NCBI RefSeq assembly: GCF_008122205.1
Contig: NZ_PHNJ01000002.1
Span: forward strand, 1-64,000
DNA: 64,000 nucleotides
Direction: 5' to 3'
Origin: Natronococcus pandeyae
GTDB taxonomy: Archaea; Halobacteriota; Halobacteria; Halobacteriales; Natrialbaceae
The notes under the pieces were generated by a model. That model was not told where the DNA came from and ran no database searches. It was given only the letters and a program-made list of their open reading frames with translations. The translations under genes were made by a program, and so were the position numbers. The number at the start of each line of letters is the position of its first letter. The first letter of the stretch is position 1. Below are positions 17,827 to 26,272 of this stretch, one piece after another.

Positions 17827-18615
17827 TTAATTTCGGTCCAGAATTTCGGTGTGGGCGATATCGAGGAGCGCGTCGAACACCGCCTCGTTGCCGGCGGCGA
17901 CGAACCACCCCTCGCCGCGCTCGGTCTCGAGGCCGCTCTCGCGGGCGAACAGCTCGCCGAGGAGCTGCTCCTCCCGATCCGGGCGGTAGCAGACCACGCC
18001 GTCCAGTCGGCCGCGAGCGAGCAGCCCCCAGTGGACCGTCGGGCTCCAGCTCTCGAGGCGGCGCTTACACCGCTTCTCGATAGCCCGGTTGATCGCCGCC
18101 GAGACCGCCGCGCGGTCGGGCTCTCGTTTCACGTCGTGACCGATAACCGACGCGACGGTCGCCGTCGACGGAGGCGCGTCGCTGCCGGCCCGCACGGGCC
18201 GTCCGTTGTACCTGACGCCCTCGTCTCGCCGCCCGACGTACAGGTCGTCGAGCAGCGGCACGTAGACGACGCCGAGAACGGGGTCGTCGCCCTCGAGGAC
18301 GGTTACCGCCGAGGCGAACGACGGCAACCCCGACTCGAAGTTGTTCGTCCCGTCGAGCGGATCGACGAGCCACTCGTAGGCGCCGTCGCCCTCGTGGACG
18401 CCCGACTCCTCGGCGTCGATCCGGTGGTCCGGAACCCGAGACCGGACGACCTCGAGCATCCGCTCCTCCGAGCCGGTGTCGGCGCTCGATTTGACGTCGT
18501 GCTCGAGGCGGTCGACCTCCGTCTCGCCCGTGCGGTAGGCGTCGCGCAGGTATCGTCCGCCGGCGGTGCAGGCCTCGATGGCCGTTGTCTCGAGTTCCGA
18601 GAGGGATAACTCCAT
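17827..18615 (-). CDS. Inositol monophosphatase family protein
   Basis: 262 residues with the metal-binding motifs DAEESG (about 66-71) and WLVDPLDGTNNF (about 82-93). The second signature, usually WDxAAG, is replaced by YRPDREEQLLGE, keeping only the Asp. Archaeal members hydrolyse inositol phosphates, fructose-1,6-bisphosphate or 3'-phosphoadenosine phosphate. The divergent second motif makes the substrate uncertain and may indicate altered activity. Confidence 0.88.
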   Translation of the reverse strand: MELSLSELETTAIEACTAGGRYLRDAYRTGETEVDRLEHDVKSSADTGSEERMLEVVRSRVPDHRIDAEESGVHEGDGAYEWLVDPLDGTNNFESGLPSFASAVTVLEGDDPVLGVVYVPLLDDLYVGRRDEGVRYNGRPVRAGSDAPPSTATVASVIGHDVKREPDRAAVSAAINRAIEKRCKRRLESWSPTVHWGLLARGRLDGVVCYRPDREEQLLGELFARESGLETERGEGWFVAAGNEAVFDALLDIAHTEILDRN

Positions 18616-19359
18616 GACTCGCGTACGTCACCGAGCCGTCATCTTGAACGTTTCTATGACGGGGGTGATGTGACGGATTCGGTTCTTCGAACCCGGCCTC
18701 GAGTTGCGAGTGATGAGTTGCGAGCGATGAGTTGTGAGCGATGAGTGTCTACCGTCCACCTGCGGTGGCGTGTGCGGGCCGCGGGTTCGCCGTCGGACGG
18801 CGAACCGGGGCCGAAAGCACGCGAGGGGCGAGTGAGCGACCGACGGGAGCGAGCCGGCTGGGGAGGGTGTGGCTGTCCCTTGTGTTCGGAGGAAGCAGCG
18901 CAGTTCTGTCGAAATCTTCCCTTCCTGTACGAGTGGTACAGAGCAACCGTTCGCTGCAATAGCGAACGGGTCGATTCGAGTCACCGGTGATACTGATTGA
19001 GGGGCAGATTTCGCTTACCACGGCAACAGGGGATCTCCACGCCCTCCCCAGCCGAGTCGCTCGCTCACGGGTTCGCTCGCTCCTCCACCGGAAGACGCGG
19101 CGCGTCTTCCGAGCCGTTCGCTCGCACGGTTCGCAAAGACCTCGCACAACTTCGGCCGACGGCTCGCTCGGCTCACGGTTCCCTGCGGTCACCGCTCGCT
19201 TTCCGAGGCCCTCGCGCTGCTCGCGCCTCGCTCCGCTCGCCGCCGTCCAGCGCGCGCCACCACAGCGCAGGTCGGACGGTTTAAGAGGAGACGTGCTCCA
19301 CCGAGACGTATCGCGACGGATTCCCTACCATTCTTGGTCCGGTTCCCGTCCAATAGCGT
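18616..19359. other. Long intergenic region with hairpins and inverted arms
   Basis: 744 bases without a credible protein. Visible elements are three tandem copies of a 14-bp unit, GAGTTGYGAGYGAT (18701-18742); a 9-bp hairpin at 18784-18806; a 6-bp hairpin at 18925-18941; a perfect 9-bp hairpin CCGTTCGCT/AGCGAACGG at 18947-18969; and a pair of nearly identical inverted 17-bp arms (GGCTGGGGAGGGTGTGG at 18856-18872, its complement at 19037-19053). The rest (19060-19260) is a GC-rich, low-complexity stretch with repeated CGCTCGC. Confidence 0.65.
18701..18742. repeat. 14-bp tandem repeat, three copies
   Basis: The unit GAGTTGYGAGYGAT occurs three times without spacing, followed by a partial copy (GAG). 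Copies differ only by C/T changes. No function is evident. Confidence 0.8.
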
Positions 19360-19668
19360 ATGAACGACCGACAGCGACAGGTCGCGGAGTTCGTCGAAAC
19401 GCACGGCCTCGAGACCCCGCCCGAGTTCAGGCTGCTCGACCTCGTCTCGGAGGTCGGCGAACTCGCGAAGGACGCGAACGAGTCGACCGATTACGGCGCC
19501 TCGCCCGCCGACCTCTCGATCGAATCGGACGAACTCGGCGACGCGCTGTTCGCGCTGCTGGCCGTCGCCGACAGCCTCGAGATCGACGCCGACGCGGCGC
19601 TCGAGGAGGCCCTCGAAAAGTACGAACGCAGACTGGACGACGGCGGATCGCCGGGCTCCGGCGAGTAG
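19360..19668 (+). CDS. MazG-like nucleotide pyrophosphohydrolase
   Basis: 102 residues, a single MazG domain. The metal-binding pattern ExxE...ExxD appears as SEVGELAKD and SDELGDALF. Such enzymes hydrolyse nucleoside triphosphates to monophosphates, often as house-cleaning. The C-terminus is a Gly/Ser-rich tail. Confidence 0.88.
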   Translation: MNDRQRQVAEFVETHGLETPPEFRLLDLVSEVGELAKDANESTDYGASPADLSIESDELGDALFALLAVADSLEIDADAALEEALEKYERRLDDGGSPGSGE

Positions 19669-19686
19669 GAAGTAAGAAGCGCGCGA

Positions 19687-20862
19687 TCAGGGGGCGGGGT
19701 CGGCCTCGATCTCGAGCACGGTCGCGGCCGCCTCGCGAACCGACTCGAGGTGGGCTGGCGGGGCGTAGACGCCGAGACGCCAGATCTCGCGCGCGCAGGC
19801 GTCGAGGCCGGCGACCAGCGGCGAGCGATCGGCGAGCCGTTGCGGTTCGCCGTCGACGACCACCCGCGCCCGCGACTCGGGCGAGGACGGGTCGCCGGGG
19901 CTGTCGAGGATGACGGACGCGGGATCGACGCCGGCCGCGCTCGCGATCTCGCGCTCGAGGTCGCGCGTCCGGTCGTAGTCGATCGCGACGAACTCGTCGG
20001 GAACGGCGCCACGCCTCGCCCAGAGCGCGCGTTTGTAGAGACGACGGTTGCGCAGGCGGTCGGCCAGGTCGGCCGTCGGCTCGTGGTCGGAAAGCGCCGC
20101 GAGGAGTTCCTCGTCGGTCAGCCGGGCGAACCGCTCGGGCGCGACGACGCCGTCGTCGAGGAGTCGCTCGCTCGCCCGGTCGAGCATCGCGCCGGCGATC
20201 CGGGAGACGTGATGGCGATAGACCGTCGCGTTCATGAGCGTCCGGGCGATCAGCGCGCTCTCGGCGGTCGCGACGTTGCCGTCGGCGATCACGAGATCGC
20301 CGTCGACGACCTGAAAGGCCCGGATCAGCCGCGCGTGGTCGATCGTCCCGTACGGAACGCCGGTGTGGTGGGCGTCCCGCACGAGGTAGTCCATCCGGTC
20401 GACGTCGAGGCCGCCCGAGACGAGTTCGCCGAGCGGGCCGCGCCCGTCGACGGTCGCCGCGACCGCGTCGGGGTCGACACCCTGCTCCTCGAGGACGGTT
20501 CCGAGGTCGGTCTCCTCGAGCAGCCACTCGATCTCGTCGTGGTGGCGACCGAGGTGGCGCTCGATGGCGCGCTCGGTCTGGTGGCCGAACGGGCCGTGAC
20601 CGGCGTCGTGGACCAGCGCCGCGGCGCGGAGGCGGGCAGCGAGGTCGTCCTCGAGGTCCAGGTGGTCGACGGCCCGCGAGGCGAGATGGTAGACGCCGAG
20701 ACTGTGTTCGAACCGGGTGTGGTTCGCGGAGGGATAGACGAGTTGGACGGTGCTCAGCTGGCGGACGTACCGGAGTCGTTGCATCGGCTCGGTGTCGAGC
20801 AGCGCCTCCGCCATCGGGCAGAGTTCGATGTAGTCGTGGACGCTATCCTTGATCGTCGTCAC
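19687..20862 (-). CDS. HD-domain phosphohydrolase (SAMHD1/dGTPase-like)
   Basis: 391 residues. The HD motif is split in the usual way: TRFEHSLGVYHLA, then ALVHDAGHGPFGHQTE, then VDRMDYLVRDAHHTG. This order is typical of SAMHD1/YpgQ-like dNTP triphosphohydrolases and their archaeal relatives. Its neighbour MazG also acts on nucleotides, which is compatible with a role in nucleotide-pool control (inference). The GTG at 20862 gives the family-like start TTIKDSVHDYIE; a GTG at 20910 would add 16 residues. Confidence 0.87.
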   Translation of the reverse strand: MTTIKDSVHDYIELCPMAEALLDTEPMQRLRYVRQLSTVQLVYPSANHTRFEHSLGVYHLASRAVDHLDLEDDLAARLRAAALVHDAGHGPFGHQTERAIERHLGRHHDEIEWLLEETDLGTVLEEQGVDPDAVAATVDGRGPLGELVSGGLDVDRMDYLVRDAHHTGVPYGTIDHARLIRAFQVVDGDLVIADGNVATAESALIARTLMNATVYRHHVSRIAGAMLDRASERLLDDGVVAPERFARLTDEELLAALSDHEPTADLADRLRNRRLYKRALWARRGAVPDEFVAIDYDRTRDLEREIASAAGVDPASVILDSPGDPSSPESRARVVVDGEPQRLADRSPLVAGLDACAREIWRLGVYAPPAHLESVREAAATVLEIEADPAP

Positions 20863-20948
20863 GTTCGACACTCGTCGGACCGGGGTCTTAGACGCGGTGA
20901 TATTCGCCACCGGTGCGGACGCGCGGCGACTATCGCTGCACGACGACG

Positions 20949-21470
20949 CTACCGGCTCTGGACTGCCGGCTCGAGAAGCGCACGGTCGATCTGTTCGTAC
21001 GTTTCCTCGAGCGACCCCGAGTTGTCGACGACGACGTGGTCGCGCTCGAGGGGATCGAACGTCTCGCGGAGCTGCAGGTACTGGTCGAATCGGGCGTCGC
21101 TGACGGTGTCCGTCCGATTCTCGATGCGCACCTTGACGACCTCGGGGTCGCAGTCGACGTGAACGAACGTGAGTCGGGCGTCGACTTCCGCTGCGATCTC
21201 GACGGCCCGGTCGCGGTACGGTTTCGACTGGAACGTCGCGTCGAGGACGACGTTCGTGCCGGACTCGAGGTCCTCGCGCGCGAGGCGGAGCAGTTCCTCG
21301 TACGTGGCGTTTGACTCCTCCGAGGAGTAGGTCGGTTCGGGGAAGAGGCGCTTTCGAACCCGATCGCTTCGGTAGCGTTCCGCCTCGAGGTGCTCGGCCG
21401 TGTAGGCGGACGCGACGGATTTGCCCACACCCGGCAATCCACAGTAGACGATCAGCGTTGAACGGGCCAC
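20949..21470 (-). CDS. P-loop kinase-like ATPase
   Basis: 173 residues with a Walker A motif GLPGVGKS (about 11-18) at the N-terminus and a likely Walker B segment NVVLDATF. The length and the C-terminal DHVVVDNSGSLEET pattern fit zeta-toxin/dephospho-CoA-like small kinases that phosphorylate a small molecule or nucleic acid end. The substrate is unknown. Confidence 0.85.
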   Translation of the reverse strand: MARSTLIVYCGLPGVGKSVASAYTAEHLEAERYRSDRVRKRLFPEPTYSSEESNATYEELLRLAREDLESGTNVVLDATFQSKPYRDRAVEIAAEVDARLTFVHVDCDPEVVKVRIENRTDTVSDARFDQYLQLRETFDPLERDHVVVDNSGSLEETYEQIDRALLEPAVQSR

Positions 21471-21637
21471 GAATACGTATTGAGAGTACTGGTACTAAAT
21501 CCGAACGGATTTCCGCTCCGCGTAAAGAAACTTCCCGCCGTTGTATTTTATTCCACTACAACTACTAAATACCAACATCAAATAATCAACACCCAAATTA
21601 TCATTGACTTTATGTCGGTTCGCTTTTGGTACTATGT
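21471..21637 (+). promoter_or_regulatory. AT-rich promoter region of phnDCE
   Basis: A strikingly AT-rich patch (21540-21615) in a GC-rich genome precedes phnD. The TATA element CTTTATGT (21608-21615) is 27 bases before the ATG at 21638, so the transcript is probably leaderless. No clear Pho-box-like direct repeat was recognised. Confidence 0.55.
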
Positions 21638-22657
21638 ATGGCGCAGACACCACGCTGTGGCGATAGCACTCGACGAACGTTTTTGAAGGCCTCCGGGGGG
21701 GCCGCGCTCGCAGGGATGGTCGCCGGCTGTATCGGCAGCACCGGCGACGATGACGCCGTTCGGTTCGTTCTCAACCCAGCCGAGGAACAGACCGATATCG
21801 TCGAAGAGTACACTCCAATGGCCGAGTACCTGGAAGAGGAAACGGGGGCGACGATCGATCTGATCCGTGCGGGAACCTACGTCGAGACGCTCGAGGCGCT
21901 CGAGACCGACCAGGCGGACATCGCCGACACCTCGCCGACGGCGGTTCCTGCCGGAGAAGGATTCGCCGACGTCATCGGGATGCGAACGGCGTTCGGCGGT
22001 TCGCTGTACTTTTCGACGATCGCGACCACGCCCGACACCGGTATCGAGGAACTGTCTGATCTCGAGGACGAGGTGATGACGACCGGTGCGCGGATGTCGA
22101 CCAGCGGGACGCTCATGCCGACACTGATGCTGTCCGAAGCCGGTCTCGACATCGGGAACTTTCCCGACGGCGAGGCGAACGACCTGGAACTGCGGACGGC
22201 ACCTGATCACGACACGTCTCGAGAGCGGCTAGTCGAGGACGACGAAATCGTCGCATCCGCAACCGGCGCGTTCGCCTCCGCACCGCAGATACCACAGGAG
22301 CAGTTCGACGACTACGAGGAGTTCGTCGAGCATTCCGCCGAGTACGACGGGGCGGGGAGCGCACTCGAGGACGGCGAGGCCGAACTCCAGTTGCTCGCCG
22401 TCTCCGATCCAATGCCGCGTGCGCCGATCATGGCTCGCAGCGCCTGGGACGATCCCGAACGGGAAGATATCGAGGCCGCGCTGTTGGACGCCGACGAGGA
22501 GGACCTCCAGCCCGACGACGTCGAGGAAGGGTACGAACTCTGGTTTACGGGAATCGAGGAGGCCGACCAAAGCGATTACGAGCCCGTTCAGGAGATCCTC
22601 GACGAACTTGGCCTTGAGTTCCAGGACTTCGCACCCGACGAAGAGGACGACGAATAG
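21638..22657 (+). CDS. phnD: Phosphonate/phosphate-type ABC transporter binding lipoprotein
   Basis: 339 residues. A TAT motif (STRRTFLKA) and lipobox (MVAGC) predict export and lipid anchoring. The mature part matches PhnD/PtxB-type periplasmic binding proteins, with FVLNPAEEQTDIVEEYTPMAEYLEEETG at the start of domain 1 and the YETLEALETDQADIADTSPTA ligand-site region. It delivers phosphonate, phosphite or phosphate to the permease. First gene of phnD-phnC-phnE. The ATG at 21638 is favoured over the TTG at 21626 by TATA spacing and by the signal peptide. Confidence 0.93.
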   Translation: MAQTPRCGDSTRRTFLKASGGAALAGMVAGCIGSTGDDDAVRFVLNPAEEQTDIVEEYTPMAEYLEEETGATIDLIRAGTYVETLEALETDQADIADTSPTAVPAGEGFADVIGMRTAFGGSLYFSTIATTPDTGIEELSDLEDEVMTTGARMSTSGTLMPTLMLSEAGLDIGNFPDGEANDLELRTAPDHDTSRERLVEDDEIVASATGAFASAPQIPQEQFDDYEEFVEHSAEYDGAGSALEDGEAELQLLAVSDPMPRAPIMARSAWDDPEREDIEAALLDADEEDLQPDDVEEGYELWFTGIEEADQSDYEPVQEILDELGLEFQDFAPDEEDDE

Positions 22658-22697
22658 ATAAGCGGGCAGTAAAGACAACCACGATACAACCCTCACA

Positions 22698-23462
22698 ATG
22701 TCCGCAATACGAGTAGAGAACCTTACAAAACGATTCGGAGACACGGTCGCCCTCGACGACGTCTCGTTCGAAATATCGGAGGGTGAGTTTACTATCGTTC
22801 TCGGAATCTCGGGCTCGGGGAAGTCGACCTTGCTCAGGTGTATCAACGGCCTCACGGCGCCGACGGAGGGACAGGTGATCGTCGACGGAGACCCCGTGAC
22901 GTCGCACCGGAACGACGTCGCGATGGTCTTCCAGCAGCACAACATCATCGGTGGGATGTCCGCGTACTCGAACGCGCTCAGTGGTTCGCTGGGCCGAACG
23001 GATTTCCTTCCCAGCCTTCTTCGGTTCAACGACCGGGAAGACAAGCTTCAGGCGCTCGAGGCGCTGGACATGGTCGGACTGCTGGATGAGGCCGAACAGC
23101 GCGCCAGCCAGATGAGTGGCGGACAACAGCAGCGCGTCGGAATCGCGCGAGCACTCGTTCAGGAACCGCAGATCCTGCTGGCCGACGAACCGGTCGCGAG
23201 TCTCGATCCGGGGAGCGCACAGACGGTGATGCAGTATCTCCGCGGCGCGGCCGAACAGGAGGACTTAACGACGATGATCAGTCTCCACCAGGTCAATCTC
23301 GCCCGCCAGTTCGGCGAACGGTTCATCGGACTCGCCGACGGAGAAATCGTCTTCGATGGTTATCAGGATGACCTGACGTTCGACGTCATCGACGAACTGT
23401 ACGGCGGGATCGACATGGAAGAGTATCTCTCGGGCAACGAATCCGACACGACGGTGGCATAA
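22698..23462 (+). CDS. phnC: Phosphonate-type ABC transporter ATP-binding protein
   Basis: 254 residues. Walker A is GISGSGKST, the signature is MSGGQQQRV, Walker B is ILLADEP, and the H-loop follows in ISLHQVN. The LDPGSAQTVMQYL segment is typical of the PhnC branch. It energises import together with PhnE and PhnD, and its stop overlaps the phnE start by one base (TAATG), indicating translational coupling. Confidence 0.95.
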   Translation: MSAIRVENLTKRFGDTVALDDVSFEISEGEFTIVLGISGSGKSTLLRCINGLTAPTEGQVIVDGDPVTSHRNDVAMVFQQHNIIGGMSAYSNALSGSLGRTDFLPSLLRFNDREDKLQALEALDMVGLLDEAEQRASQMSGGQQQRVGIARALVQEPQILLADEPVASLDPGSAQTVMQYLRGAAEQEDLTTMISLHQVNLARQFGERFIGLADGEIVFDGYQDDLTFDVIDELYGGIDMEEYLSGNESDTTVA

Positions 23463-24349
23463 TGAGCACCGAAAAATCGGTCGAACAACGGCTCGAGGAA
23501 ATCCGGCTCACGCGGCGCGTCCGTTGGGTTCTCTACGGAATTCTGTCGCTCGCGTTCGCCGGCGCGTTCTACGGGTCGCTGGTCCTGATCAACTTCTCCG
23601 TCATGGACCTCTACCACCAGTGGCCGACGTTCGCCGACCGCCTCGTTCGCTACACGCCGAACTGGGAGTACATCATCGAACGGAACCTGCCGCTCGAGTC
23701 GGTGATCACCCTCGCGATGGGCTTCGCCGGAACGGTCCTCGGAATTCCGCTCGCGCTGCTGCTCGGCATCCTCGGGAGCGGCCGAGTCACGCCCTATCCA
23801 TTCAACTTCATCTTCCGGTCGGTCATGGGCGTCTCCCGTGCGATTCCGGCGCTCGTCTGGTTCCTAATGTTCATCCCGCTCGCCGGCCTGTCGGCCGTGA
23901 CGTCGACGATCGCGATCGCAGTCAGTACGATCGGCAATCTCGGTCGTCTGTTCACCGACGAACTCGAGGAGGTCGAGGACGGACAGATCGAGGCCATGGA
24001 GACGACCGGTGCCTCGAAGGGACAGACGGTCGTCTTCGGGATGCTCAGCCAGGTCAAAACGTCGTTCATCGCGTGGACGCTCTACATCTTCGAGGTGAAC
24101 GTGCGACAGGCCGTCACGCTCGGCCTGCTCGGGGGCGGCGGGATCGGCGTCGTCATCCAAGTCCAGCAGGACCTCCGCGCCTACGGGAACATGATGGCCG
24201 GGATCGTGGTCGTCCTCGTGCTTATCATCGCCGTCGAGATGGTCAGCCAGCGACTCCGGTCGTACCTCCGCGACGACGAGGAAGCCGACGGGCTGATTCA
24301 GCTCATCGTCGGCCTTCCCCAGCGGATGGCCGAGTCGGTGCTCAAGTAA
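23462..24349 (+). CDS. phnE: Phosphonate-type ABC transporter permease
   Basis: 295 residues with six hydrophobic segments. The EAA-loop-like sequence EAMETTGASKGQTVVFGMLSQ couples to the ATPase. It is the membrane channel of the importer encoded by the two preceding genes. Convergent with the following HD hydrolase gene. Confidence 0.94.
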   Translation: MSTEKSVEQRLEEIRLTRRVRWVLYGILSLAFAGAFYGSLVLINFSVMDLYHQWPTFADRLVRYTPNWEYIIERNLPLESVITLAMGFAGTVLGIPLALLLGILGSGRVTPYPFNFIFRSVMGVSRAIPALVWFLMFIPLAGLSAVTSTIAIAVSTIGNLGRLFTDELEEVEDGQIEAMETTGASKGQTVVFGMLSQVKTSFIAWTLYIFEVNVRQAVTLGLLGGGGIGVVIQVQQDLRAYGNMMAGIVVVLVLIIAVEMVSQRLRSYLRDDEEADGLIQLIVGLPQRMAESVLK

Positions 24350-24378
24350 GCGGCTCTTCTCACCCTCGCGTTCGATTC

Positions 24379-25086
24379 TCAGTCGAGATTCAGTTTGGTC
24401 GCCCGTTCGAGAAACAGCACCTTCGCATCGTCCTCCCGATCGATATCGTCGGGAACCAACTCGAGGTCGGGCTTCTCTCGCTCGCCGTTCGGAAAGTGCA
24501 CGGCCAGTTCGTACCGGCCGATCTCGGCGTCGGCGGCGTCGACGAGTCGTTCGTCCGCCGCCGTCAACTCGAGCCCCACGGCGTTCCGGACGGCCGTCTG
24601 CAGTCGCGTCTCGGCGGAAGTGTACCCCGGGAGACTTCGCTTGACCGGTGCGGGAACGTCCGAGAGGTAGGCCTCGCTGGCGTCGTGGAGCAGCCCCCAG
24701 CGCTGGGCCGCGCGGCTCCCGCCGCGGGCCTCGACCTCGCGGCTGACGTGGACCGAGTGACGGGCGACGCTGTAGAAGTACTTCCCCTGCCCGGTGAACC
24801 GACTGAGGTTCGCGAGCGCGTGTGCGACGTCGGCCAGATCGATGCGATCCGGATCGGGCTCGAGCGGCGTGATCGTCCCGCCCGAGCGGGTATCGATCGC
24901 CGCGTGCCCGCCGTTTGCCTCGGCGAGGAGGTCCTGGAGTCGCCCCACGACGGACTCGGTCTGTCGTCGAAGCTCGGCGTCGGGTTCCGCACCCTCCCGG
25001 AGCGCCTGCGCCAACCCCGCGACCTCGTCCTCGAGTCGCCGGCGCTCCCCCGGAGAGCCGTCCGAATCGTCGTCTAGACTCACCAT
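24379..25086 (-). CDS. HD-domain hydrolase (YfbR-like)
   Basis: 235 residues. The HD motif is seen as SVHVSREVE followed by WGLLHDASEAYLSD, as in YfbR-type 5'-deoxynucleotidases; the first 60 residues are an acidic coiled-coil-like extension. Bacterial YfbR proteins dephosphorylate deoxynucleoside monophosphates. The ATG at 25086 is 29 bases from a TATA-like ACCTTTGG near 25115. Confidence 0.85.
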   Translation of the reverse strand: MVSLDDDSDGSPGERRRLEDEVAGLAQALREGAEPDAELRRQTESVVGRLQDLLAEANGGHAAIDTRSGGTITPLEPDPDRIDLADVAHALANLSRFTGQGKYFYSVARHSVHVSREVEARGGSRAAQRWGLLHDASEAYLSDVPAPVKRSLPGYTSAETRLQTAVRNAVGLELTAADERLVDAADAEIGRYELAVHFPNGEREKPDLELVPDDIDREDDAKVLFLERATKLNLD

Positions 25087-25186
25087 ACTGTCACCGGTTC
25101 GAGAGCGGAGCCAAAGGTGTGACGCTGTCGGTTTGCCGGGTTCCGACCGGCGTTCGTCCGGCAGAGACCGGATCGGCGCCACCCTC

Positions 25187-25200
25187 GAGTTTAAATACCA
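25187..25200 (+). promoter_or_regulatory. Strong TATA element of the NucS-like gene
   Basis: GTTTAAATACC is centred about 26 bases before the ATG at 25220, so transcription should start at the start codon. One of the best-defined TATA boxes in the window. Confidence 0.65.
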
Positions 25201-25219
25201 GACCGCAGCCAACGAGCGT

Positions 25220-25984
25220 ATGATCGACGACGCCATCCGCGTGCTCGCGGGCGACTGCACCGTCATCGCGGAGGGAACCGACCGGTCGGAGTACCGCGGC
25301 CGCGTGACGACCATCGTCAAACCGGACAACACCGTCCTCGTCCACGACGTCGACGGCTACCAGCCCGTCGCCTGGCTCACCCGCGCCGACAGCGTCTCGA
25401 GCGACCGCTCGGACGGGTTCACGCTCGTCGCGAAGAAGGACACCCAGACGCTGCGCATCGCCGCTCACGAGCAGGACGGATTCGCCCACTACCCCGCCTC
25501 TGCGGCCGGAACACCCGTCGGAACCTGTCCCGACTGTGATAGCGCGCTCGTGCGCTCGTCGGGCGTCAACTGCGTCGGCTGTGGCAACCGCTACGGCGTC
25601 CCGACCGACGCGACGATCCGCGACGACCAGTGCGACTGTGGACTGCCGCGGATGCGCGTCGAGCGCGGCCTCGCGTTCGACGTCTGTCTCGACCGGAACT
25701 GCGAATCGCTCGACGACGCGGTGCGAGAAGCGTTCGATCGCGAGTGGAACTGTCCCGAACCGGACTGCGACGGCGACCTCCGTATCCTCCGCCGGGGCGG
25801 GCTGATCGCCGGCTGCGAGCACTACCCCGACTGCGAGACCGGCTTCGCGATGCCCACCGGCGTCGTCGACGGCGAGTGCGGGTGCGGGCTCCCGACGTTC
25901 GAAGCGTCGACGGGGACGCGCTGTCTCGACGCGACCTGCGAACAGGTACTGGAGGGGCCGCTCGAGGTCGGTAGCGACGACTGA
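25220..25984 (+). CDS. NucS-like N-terminal domain fused to topoisomerase-type zinc fingers
   Basis: 254 residues. The first 85 residues (RVLAGDCTVIAEG ... VKPDNTVLVHDVDGYQPVAWL) resemble the N-terminal DNA-binding domain of NucS/EndoMS (DUF91). The RecB-like nuclease domain is absent. Instead there are four Cys-rich units: CPDC..CVGC (about 103-120), CDCG..CLDRNC (about 140-163), CPEPDC..CEHYPDC (about 178-207) and CGCG..CLDATC (about 216-239). They resemble the C4 zinc fingers of DNA topoisomerase I. A role in binding damaged, mismatched or branched DNA is inferred; no catalytic site is visible. Confidence 0.85.
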   Translation: MIDDAIRVLAGDCTVIAEGTDRSEYRGRVTTIVKPDNTVLVHDVDGYQPVAWLTRADSVSSDRSDGFTLVAKKDTQTLRIAAHEQDGFAHYPASAAGTPVGTCPDCDSALVRSSGVNCVGCGNRYGVPTDATIRDDQCDCGLPRMRVERGLAFDVCLDRNCESLDDAVREAFDREWNCPEPDCDGDLRILRRGGLIAGCEHYPDCETGFAMPTGVVDGECGCGLPTFEASTGTRCLDATCEQVLEGPLEVGSDD

Positions 25985-26070
25985 CCGTCGCCCAACTCGA
26001 GAGCGACGAACGTTCGTCCCTCCACCGAACGAGCGCCCACCGTCCAGCCGCCGCTGCGGTGGGTGGGGCT

Positions 26071-26183
26071 GAAAGGGGCCGGCCCGTCCGGGAAGCCGGA
26101 CGACGAAAGGACCGCAGGGAGTGAGCGAAGCGAACGACCGAGGACCGCAGCGAGTCCTGCGACCGGACGGGTCGGGGGCTTTC
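26071..26183. repeat. Imperfect inverted repeat with GGG/GGG internal loop, copy A
   Basis: The arms GAAAG-GGG-CCGGCCCGTCCGG (26071-26091) and CCGGACGGGTCGG-GGG-CTTTC (26163-26183) pair almost fully, including one G-T wobble, but three G residues face three G residues in the same place on both arms. The spacer is about 70 bases of GC-rich sequence. The same design recurs near 30614, 54490 and 56807. Confidence 0.75.
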
Positions 26184-26272
26184 GAGGTATTCGACTCGGA
26201 GGCTACCGTGCTCGCACCGACGACAAAGAAGCGATCCACAGCCACTTAATGGCCGACGGCCAAGCCCCGGGT

